From NCBI GenBank assembly GCA_965652645.1, contig CBFGXE010000061.1, positions 1-12,326 on the forward strand: a stretch of 12,326 bases of DNA, given 5' to 3'. Source of the stretch: ZC4RG30 sp965652645 (GTDB taxonomy: Bacteria > Pseudomonadota > Gammaproteobacteria > Steroidobacterales > Steroidobacteraceae). Position 1 is the first letter of the stretch; every line of letters begins with the position of its first letter. Under the pieces are notes generated by a model, which did not search any database, had not been told where the DNA came from, and was given only the letters and a program-made list of their open reading frames with translations. Shown in pieces: positions 6,921 to 12,326 of the stretch. The translations under genes and the position numbers were made by a program.

Positions 6921-7718
6921 ATGCTTGGCACGAGGAACGTGGCGGGTGGCGGCGTGGCGGCATTGGCCGTGCTGGCGCTCGCGGCAGCGATGACCGTCCA
7001 TGCTGCGCAGGAGCCGCAGTCGCAGGGGGAGGCACCGCGCCTCTCGCCCGAAGAGCTGCCGATCGAGGAGCTGGAGGAACTGGACGAGGTCTTCGTGCGC
7101 GGCGGGCGCCTGCGGGACCGCATCAATCGCGCCGAGGACGAGTTCTACAAGCTCTTCAACCAGATCAATACCGAGGACAAATACGACACCAACTGTCCCT
7201 ACGTGAACAATCCGGATGAGCCGGGTTCGCGCATCCAGTTCCGCATGTGCATGCCGGTGTTCGTCGCCGACGCGATCGCGGACTGGACCGTGTTCAAGGT
7301 GAAATGCGAACCGGAGTTCCGCAATTTCGACTCCAACCGGGACGGCCGCATCTCGGAGATGGAGGCCATGGCGAACATGGACCTGTCCTACCAGTTCGAC
7401 CAGATCGACGAGAACGGCGACGGCTTCCTGAACGAATACCAGGAGTTCCGCAACTTCGTCGGCTGGGCGCAGATGAACCAGAACTGCTACCGTCCGCCGC
7501 CGCCTGACCTGGTGCTGGCGGAAGGCTCCAGGAAATGGTACGAGCACACCATGAAGGTGATCGCCAGCGATCCGCGCCTGCAGGAAATGGCCGGCAAGCT
7601 GGATGACATGCACCGCGAGCTGCGCCGGATCCAGACACGCGCCAACACGCTCGAGGACGAGCGGCGGCAGGCGATGTCGAGCCGTCCGCGCAATCCGAAC
7701 GCGGGGCCCCGCCGCTAG
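6921..7718 (+). CDS. Secreted EF-hand protein leading the paralogue operon
   Basis: A 265-residue protein with a Sec signal (hydrophobic VAALAVLALAAAMTVHA, cleavage near AHA-AQ). A Glu-rich stretch and the motif DEVFVRGGR (55-63) follow. Two EF-hand loops are visible. The first, Asp137 to Glu148 (DSNRDGRISEME), is canonical with Asp137, Asn139, Asp141, Ile144 and Glu148. The second, Asp163 to Gln174 (DENGDGFLNEYQ), has Gln where the bidentate Glu is expected, so it may bind calcium weakly. The mature part has four cysteines (TNCPY, RMCMP, VKCEP, QNCYR) and a basic, probably coiled C-terminal helix around WYEHTMKVIAS and MHRELRRIQTR. It is probably a periplasmic calcium-binding protein. The start has a strong ribosome binding site. 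The first of three paralogous genes begins 88 bases downstream on the same strand. I do not recognise a named family beyond the EF-hands. Confidence 0.8.
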   Translation: MLGTRNVAGGGVAALAVLALAAAMTVHAAQEPQSQGEAPRLSPEELPIEELEELDEVFVRGGRLRDRINRAEDEFYKLFNQINTEDKYDTNCPYVNNPDEPGSRIQFRMCMPVFVADAIADWTVFKVKCEPEFRNFDSNRDGRISEMEAMANMDLSYQFDQIDENGDGFLNEYQEFRNFVGWAQMNQNCYRPPPPDLVLAEGSRKWYEHTMKVIASDPRLQEMAGKLDDMHRELRRIQTRANTLEDERRQAMSSRPRNPNAGPRR

Positions 7719-7729
7719 CATTCCGTCCA

Positions 7730-7756
7730 CCTTCGGTTCAGGCTGCGCGCCGAAGG
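7730..7756 (+). repeat. Intergenic hairpin between EF-hand gene and first paralogue
   Basis: CCTTCGG (7730-7736) and CCGAAGG (7750-7756) are a perfect 7-bp inverted repeat around a 13-base loop. A competing pairing is possible between CAGGC in the loop (7739-7743) and GCCTG (7756-7760). No T-tract follows. It could be an RNA-processing or partial termination site setting different levels for the two parts of the operon. Confidence 0.4.
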
Positions 7757-7806
7757 CCTGGGTGATCGCAACCGCGTGTCGCTGACAGCAGCCAGGGAGA
7801 GGCAGC

Positions 7807-8523
7807 ATGAAAAGACCGGGGTGGAGTGGGCTGGCCGGCTGTGCGCTGGCCCTGGCGTGGCTGTGCGTTCCATCGGGCTTTGCCGCGAGTCCCGCACAGC
7901 CGGCCACCGTGCCCGCCGCGACGGAAAAATTTGAGGAGCTCAGCGAAGTCGTCGTCAGCGGACTCAGGCCGACCAGCAAGGTGGCCGACGTGATTCCATG
8001 GATGCGGCGCCTGCTGGGCGAATACACCATCGAGGGCTACGTTGACCTGCGTGGCAAGGGCGATCCGGCTGACCGTCGCAGCGTGCGGGGCTGGGGAGTA
8101 TGCGTGGGTTTCGGCGTGGCTCCCGGCGTGCAATGCGAGGTCGACGTGCGCTGGCCCGCAGCCAGTGTGGCCGACGACCTGGTCATGGGAGGTGCTTCGA
8201 CGCTGGCACCGGCCATGATGCTCTACGGCCTGGAGCCCGACGAGATCGGCGTGCGGTACCTGCAGGTGGACAACCGCGGCCTGGCCGAAGGAGCGAGCGG
8301 CGGCATCATCGGCGATTCGGCCACCTTCAGGGCACCCTGTGCCGATGTGGTCGAGGGCTGCCAGCGCGTCACGCGCATCATCGCCCGGTCCGAGAGCAAG
8401 CAGATCGACATGCAGGTCGATACCGAGATCTTCTACGAGCTGGCCATGCGCTACCGCTTCCAGCTCACGCGCGTGAAGGAAGTGCAGACCATCCCGGGCC
8501 CCGGGAGCGTGCCGGGCAAATGA
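7807..8523 (+). CDS. Secreted protein of unrecognised family, paralogue 1 (divergent copy)
   Basis: A 238-residue protein with a Sec signal (to about GFA-AS at 26) and a strong AGGGAGAGG ribosome binding site. I do not recognise the family. The block order matches the next two genes: MRRLLGEYTIEGY, a cysteine pair in GVAPGVQC (Cys99 and Cys110, ten residues between), LAPAMMLYGLEPDE, LQVDNRGLAEG, GDSATFRAPC (Cys178), then Cys185 in CQRVTRI and a final beta-type stretch. It is the most divergent copy: it lacks the GAGPG and CIFNI forms and has only six residues between the second cysteine pair, against 23 in the others. Uniquely it carries EELSEVVVSGLR (about 43-54) before the shared part, resembling the motif in the EF-hand protein and the plug start of TonB-dependent receptors. 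Its stop overlaps the next start (ATGA). Confidence 0.75.
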   Translation: MKRPGWSGLAGCALALAWLCVPSGFAASPAQPATVPAATEKFEELSEVVVSGLRPTSKVADVIPWMRRLLGEYTIEGYVDLRGKGDPADRRSVRGWGVCVGFGVAPGVQCEVDVRWPAASVADDLVMGGASTLAPAMMLYGLEPDEIGVRYLQVDNRGLAEGASGGIIGDSATFRAPCADVVEGCQRVTRIIARSESKQIDMQVDTEIFYELAMRYRFQLTRVKEVQTIPGPGSVPGK

Positions 8524-9326
8524 CGCGCACGGCCGCCTGGATGCTCGCCCTCGCGGCAGGCTGCATGGCGGCCACCGCCGGGGCAGCCGGCAAGAACCCG
8601 CGCAGCGGCTCGCGCGCTGCCGCCTATGTTGACCCGCCGCCCGTGACCGACACCGGCGCCCTGGGGGAGTGGTTGATGCGCCTGGTCGACCGCTACCGCG
8701 TGGATGGGGCCGGCACGATCTATGTTCCACCGGTAGATCCGGTCTACCAGCGCGCCAGCTCGAATTCCAGCGAGCAGGCGGCGATCGCGCAGGAAGCCGA
8801 ATTCATCGAACCGATGGTGTTCAACGTGAAGGGAAGCGCCGACTGCGCCGCCGTCGGAGCGGGTCCTGGCGTCCAGTGCATCTTCAACATCGGCTGGAAG
8901 GACCAGTTCGAAGTCAACATGGATCCCGACAAGGGAACCGTGGGCATCTGGAACCTGCCCGGCGGCATCTCCTACCTCAATCCCTCGATGATGCTGGTTG
9001 GCCTCGAGCCGGCCAGCCAGGGGCTGCACCTGCTGCTGGTGGACAACAAGGGGCTGCCGGAAGCCGCCCCGGCCCGGGTTGCCGGCGATCGCGCCACGCT
9101 GCGCGCCGAATGCGTGAACGCCCCGGTGCTGTTCGGGGCGATGAACCCGGAGAAGTCCTACGAGAGGAGGCTGCCGGATACCTGCGAGCGCATCACGCGC
9201 ATTGATGCCAGGTCGAACAGCAAGGTGGTGCACATTGCCATCGACATCCAGATCAATCGCCAGCTGGTGACGCAGCTGCAGCTGACCCTGCGGCGCGACA
9301 GCAAGAACAAGAAGGGTCGGCCCTGA
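8520..9326 (+). CDS. Secreted protein of unrecognised family, paralogue 2
   Basis: A 268-residue protein. The ATG at 8520 overlaps the previous stop and gives a clean signal peptide (hydrophobic 5-20, AGA cleavage near 22; Cys15 in LAAGC could instead be a weak lipobox). An upstream extension of the frame is only a shadow of paralogue 1. Shared blocks are LGEWLMRLVDRYRVDGAG, VKGSADC (Cys109), GAGPGVQCIFNIGW (Cys120), DQFEVNM, GGISYLNPSMMLVGLEP, LLVDNKGLPEA, GDRATLRAECVN (Cys198), DTCERITRIDAR (Cys222) and a closing VHIAIDIQI...TQLQLTLRR. Between the first and second blocks it has an extra stretch of roughly 35 residues rich in Ser, Gln and Ala that paralogue 3 lacks. The four cysteines suggest two periplasmic disulfides. 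Function unknown; the next gene overlaps by one base. Confidence 0.78.
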   Translation: MTRTAAWMLALAAGCMAATAGAAGKNPRSGSRAAAYVDPPPVTDTGALGEWLMRLVDRYRVDGAGTIYVPPVDPVYQRASSNSSEQAAIAQEAEFIEPMVFNVKGSADCAAVGAGPGVQCIFNIGWKDQFEVNMDPDKGTVGIWNLPGGISYLNPSMMLVGLEPASQGLHLLLVDNKGLPEAAPARVAGDRATLRAECVNAPVLFGAMNPEKSYERRLPDTCERITRIDARSNSKVVHIAIDIQINRQLVTQLQLTLRRDSKNKKGRP

Positions 9327-10066
9327 TGTCGCCGCGGCTGGCGTATTTCCTCGCCTGCTGCCTCGCCGCCACCGCGACCAGTGCCGACGGCAATCCCCGC
9401 CAGTCGTACCGCAAGCTCGAGTACCTGGCCGCAAAGCCCGTGACTGGAATGGATGAGATGGGTGCCTGGCTGATGCGCCTGGCAGGCCATTACACCGTGG
9501 AAGGCCTGGGGACATTCGTCGCGGTGGAGCCCTTCAAGGTGGAGGGCAGCGTCAACTGCGCTCCCGTGGGAGCCGGTCCCGGCATCCATTGCATCTTCAA
9601 CATCTACTGGCTTGACCAGTTCGAGATCAACCTGATTCCCCCGACCGCAGAAGAGGAGAATGACCCTCGGTACAAGGACTGGGCCCAGGGAATATTCAGT
9701 ATTCCCGGCGGCGTGCCGTACCTGAGTCCGTCCATGATGCTGATAGGCATCGAGCCGCAGCAGCAGGGGTTGCGGTTCCAGCTGGTCGACAGGAAGGGTC
9801 TGCCGGAAGCAGGCACCGGGACCATCGCCGGGAATCGCGCCACCCTGCGTGCGCCCTGCGTGAACTGGCCCGCTGTTCTCAATGACTTGAACCGGACCCG
9901 CTATTTCGATGGGCGTTCTCCTGACACATGCGAACGCATCACCCGGATCGACGCCAAGCCGGGTTCCTCTGTGGTGCACATGGCCATCGACATCGAGATC
10001 AATGGCGAAGTGGCCACCCAGTTGCAGTCGACTCTGCGCCGCCGGGAAATGCCCGGCGCGCGCTGA
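9326..10066 (+). CDS. Secreted protein of unrecognised family, paralogue 3
   Basis: A 246-residue protein starting in a TGATG overlap with paralogue 2. It has a short hydrophobic signal (LAYFLACCLAATATSA). It is clearly closest to paralogue 2: MGAWLMRLAGHYTVEGLG, VEGSVNC (Cys78), GAGPGIHCIFNIYW (Cys89), DQFEINL, GGVPYLSPSMMLIGIEP, QLVDRKGLPEA, GNRATLRAPCVN (Cys178), DTCERITRIDAK (Cys202) and VHMAIDIEI...TQLQSTLRR. Spacing between the cysteines (10 and 23 residues) is identical to paralogue 2. It lacks that protein's Ser/Gln-rich linker but has an acidic insert, TAEEENDPRYKDW, before GGVPYL. The three genes are successive tandem duplications, old enough to have diverged at the DNA level. It is the last gene of the operon, 12 bases short of the convergent glycoside hydrolase. 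Confidence 0.78.
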   Translation: MSPRLAYFLACCLAATATSADGNPRQSYRKLEYLAAKPVTGMDEMGAWLMRLAGHYTVEGLGTFVAVEPFKVEGSVNCAPVGAGPGIHCIFNIYWLDQFEINLIPPTAEEENDPRYKDWAQGIFSIPGGVPYLSPSMMLIGIEPQQQGLRFQLVDRKGLPEAGTGTIAGNRATLRAPCVNWPAVLNDLNRTRYFDGRSPDTCERITRIDAKPGSSVVHMAIDIEINGEVATQLQSTLRRREMPGAR

Positions 10067-10078
10067 GAGTCCTCTCGC

Positions 10079-12326
10079 CTACCGCAAGGCGCACTCCACG
10101 CGGTGGTCCACGTCCGTGCCCAGGGCGGCCCGGTGCAGGGTGACTTCCGCGCGCCCGGTGCCGCCCAATTCCAGCCGCGTGAGGCGCTGGCTCATGTTGG
10201 CGCCCGCTCCGGCGAAACACTTCAGCGGCACGCCCACGCGCCGCCACTGGCCCGGGGGCAGCGATCCCAGCGCCGCCCCGATGGCCACGCTTCCCTGGCA
10301 GCCCGTGCCGCAGTGCGCGGTGAGGTTCATGCCGCCATCGGGCGCCGCATCGACCTTCAGCGTGAGCACCAGCAGCATGTCGGCGTTGGTCTCGCGGCTG
10401 AAGTCCTCGCCGCGCGCGCTGCTGAAGGCCAGGGCACCGGCCCCGCCGCCCGGCCACAGCAGGTGCAGGCTGTCTTCCTGTCGCAGGCGGTCGACGCGTG
10501 ACAGGCGCATGGTGCCAGAGCCTGCCACGCTCCAGCCCGCAGGTCCGGTGCCGTCGAACAGCGTGGTGCCCGGCGCTTCCGCCGGCGGCACGCCGGCCTC
10601 CTCGGGAAGCTGTGGCAGTTCGCCGCGGTCCCTGTACGTGAGGCCGAAGCCGAAGGGAAACAGCGGGTCGTAGCCCGGCTGGTCGCGATGCAATGCGTAC
10701 TGCGCGGCATGCCGTGGCCAGGAGAACGGGAGCTTGCCGCGGAAGTCATGCTGGATGCGGCCGTTGGCGCGGCGGAACAGCACATCGGCCACGCCTGCGC
10801 CCTCCGAGCCGGGCAACCACGCCGCCACGAATGCCTGCGATGCATTGAGCTCGCGGTTCACCCACAGCGGACGGCCGGAAAGGAACACGGCGACAACGGG
10901 AATGCCGTCCGCGCTCAGTCGGGCGAGGATTTCCAGGTGTGCGCCGTCGGTGCGCAGCAGCAGCGTGCGGATGTCGCCCACGCCCTCGGCATAGGGGTTC
11001 TCGCCGAACACCAGCACGGCCACATCGGGTTTCTCGCGCCAGCTGCCGTCGGCGGACAGCTCGGCGCTGCCGCCGGCCTTTTCCACCTGCTCGCGGATGC
11101 CTTCCCAGATCGAGGTGGCGCCCGGAAACCGGCTGTTGTCCGCGCCGGTGCCCTGCCAGGTGAGCGTCCATCCGCCCGACTGCTTGGCGTAGTTGTGCGC
11201 ACCATCGCCGGTGACCAGCACACGCTGCTTCGGGTGCAGCGGCAGCAGGCCGCCGTTGTTCTTCAGCAGCACCAGCGATTCGCGCACCGCGCGCCGCGCC
11301 AGTTCGCGGTGTTCCGGTTTGCCCAGTGTGGAAAAGTCGCCGGCACCGGGCCGCGAGGAGGGCTTGCCCGCCTCGAACAGCCCCATGCGGAACTTCACCC
11401 CGAGGATGCGCGCCACCGCGTCATCCAGGCGCGCCATCGAAAGCCTGCCGTCGCGGGCCTGCGCCAGCAGGCTGTCGTAGAGGCCGCGCCAGCTGTCCGG
11501 CGCCATGTACATGTCCAGCCCGGCCAGCAGCGCGGCGGGGCAGTCGGTGGGCCGGCAGCCGCGCACCTGGCCATGTCCGTTCCAGTCCCCGACGATGAAA
11601 CCCTGGAAACCCATGCGCCCCTTGAGCACATCGGTGAGCAGGCCGCGATGGCCGTGCAGCTTGGTGCCGTTCCAGCTGTTGTACGAGGCCATCACCGACA
11701 TCAGCCCGGCCTCGATGGCCGGCACGTAGGGCGCGCCGTGGATGTCGCGCAGCACGGACTCCGGCACGACCGTGTCGCCCTGGTCGCGGCCATTGGCGGT
11801 GCCGCCGTCGCCGAGGAAATGCTTGGCGGTGGCGATCACATGCGGCGGCTTCAGGAAGTCGCGGCTGCCCGGGCGACCCTGCAGTCCGCGCACCATCGCG
11901 GCCGCATACGACACCACGACGGCGGGATCTTCCGAATACCCTTCATACGTGCGGCCCCAGCGTGTGTCCTGCGGTACGGTGAGCGTGGGCGCGAAGGTCC
12001 ATTCCATGCCGGTGGCGCGGATCTCGCGCGCGGTGGCCTCGCCGATGGCTTCCACCAGCCGCGGATTGCGCATCGCGCCCAGGCCGATGTTCTGCGGGAA
12101 CAGCGTGGCGCCGACGATGTTGTTGTGGCCGTGCACGGCATCGGTGCCCCAGATCATCGGGATGCCCACGCCGCCGTTGCTGCGGTCCACCGATGCCTCG
12201 TAGAAGGCATCGGCCAGCGCCAGCCATTTTTCCGGCGGCGCGAATTCATCCTTGTCGGGCGCGGAGTTGCCGCCGTTCAGGATGGCGCCGAAGTGGTAGC
12301 GGCGCATGTCCTCGGGCGTCACGCTG
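10079..12326 (-). CDS. Family 3 glycoside hydrolase, ExoP-type beta-glucosidase (5' end cut by window)
   Basis: At least 748 residues; the frame runs off the window, so the signal peptide and the first part of the barrel are missing. An apparent GTG at 12320-12322 is most likely an internal valine (the family reads S-V-T-P-E-D there). Counting from it, the family 3 barrel shows NGGNSAP, PMIWGTDAVHGHNN, RWGRTYEGYSEDP, ATAKHFLGDGG, MASYNSWNG and GFIVGDWNGHG, in which Asp246 is the expected nucleophile. The second domain carries KQSGGWTLTWQGTG and VFGENPYAEGVGD, whose Glu441 or Glu446 should be the acid/base. From about 585 a beta-sandwich resembling the ExoP C-terminal galactose-binding-like domain ends the protein. 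Such enzymes release glucose from beta-1,3/1,4-glucans or cello-oligosaccharides in the periplasm or outside the cell. All visible key residues are intact. It is convergent with the paralogue operon, with no clear terminator between. Confidence 0.92.
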   Translation of the reverse strand, partial: SVTPEDMRRYHFGAILNGGNSAPDKDEFAPPEKWLALADAFYEASVDRSNGGVGIPMIWGTDAVHGHNNIVGATLFPQNIGLGAMRNPRLVEAIGEATAREIRATGMEWTFAPTLTVPQDTRWGRTYEGYSEDPAVVVSYAAAMVRGLQGRPGSRDFLKPPHVIATAKHFLGDGGTANGRDQGDTVVPESVLRDIHGAPYVPAIEAGLMSVMASYNSWNGTKLHGHRGLLTDVLKGRMGFQGFIVGDWNGHGQVRGCRPTDCPAALLAGLDMYMAPDSWRGLYDSLLAQARDGRLSMARLDDAVARILGVKFRMGLFEAGKPSSRPGAGDFSTLGKPEHRELARRAVRESLVLLKNNGGLLPLHPKQRVLVTGDGAHNYAKQSGGWTLTWQGTGADNSRFPGATSIWEGIREQVEKAGGSAELSADGSWREKPDVAVLVFGENPYAEGVGDIRTLLLRTDGAHLEILARLSADGIPVVAVFLSGRPLWVNRELNASQAFVAAWLPGSEGAGVADVLFRRANGRIQHDFRGKLPFSWPRHAAQYALHRDQPGYDPLFPFGFGLTYRDRGELPQLPEEAGVPPAEAPGTTLFDGTGPAGWSVAGSGTMRLSRVDRLRQEDSLHLLWPGGGAGALAFSSARGEDFSRETNADMLLVLTLKVDAAPDGGMNLTAHCGTGCQGSVAIGAALGSLPPGQWRRVGVPLKCFAGAGANMSQRLTRLELGGTGRAEVTLHRAALGTDVDHRVECALR

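Noticed and set aside
4333..7035. A 900-codon open frame on the minus strand across the DUF1592 and DUF1552 genes
   Set aside because: It is antisense to two genes with clear domain matches, is dominated by Arg, Ala, Gly, His and Gln without domain structure, and reflects GC-rich third positions of the real genes.
7831..7842. LAGC lipobox at residues 9-12 of paralogue 1
   Set aside because: The hydrophobic core comes after this cysteine, not before it, so lipoprotein processing there is implausible; cleavage near residue 26 fits better.
8100..8519. In-frame 5' extension of paralogue 2 to a start at 8100
   Set aside because: The extension overlaps paralogue 1 in another frame, is Arg/Gly-rich, and would bury a clear signal peptide that begins at 8520.

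Overview
The window is GC-rich, densely coded DNA in which almost every protein carries an export signal. The codon use, Tat-exported enzymes and ExoP-type glycoside hydrolase suggest a free-living, polymer-degrading proteobacterium, most likely gammaproteobacterial (Steroidobacteraceae- or Xanthomonadales-like). That placement is inferred from general character; no marker gene is present.

Layout. (1) Positions 1-413 look like a scar of lost mobile or accessory DNA: the decayed end of a CHC2 zinc-finger (primase-type) gene, then a fragment resembling a DUF2281-type antitoxin on the minus strand, with no intact gene. (2) 414-1415 (minus) encodes a Tat-exported alpha/beta hydrolase that keeps the residues known from fluoroacetate dehalogenases. 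(3) Divergent from it, 1493-6789 is a tight three-gene operon: a secreted ankyrin-repeat protein, a large di-haem-motif protein of the DUF1587/1595/1592/1588/1585 type with an unusual glycine-rich insert, and a Tat-exported DUF1552 protein. Stop/start overlap and a 3-base gap join the genes. (4) 6921-10066 is a second operon of four secreted proteins: an EF-hand protein, then three tandem paralogues (7807-8523, 8520-9326, 9326-10066) of a family I do not recognise. The paralogues share four aligned cysteines and a common block order. (5) 10079 to the window end (minus) is a family 3 glycoside hydrolase of the ExoP type, cut by the window edge and convergent with operon 4.

How the genes fit together. 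Operon 3 matches the known pairing of DUF1592-type cytochrome-like proteins with DUF1552 proteins, whose biochemical role is not established; the coupled ankyrin gene suggests a periplasmic partner. Operon 4 is the best candidate for an undescribed system. It combines a calcium-binding-type protein with three copies of a disulfide-type exported protein. The EF-hand protein and the first paralogue share an EVVVSG-R-like motif at their mature N-termini, reminiscent of the start of TonB-dependent receptors. What this operon does cannot be read from sequence alone.
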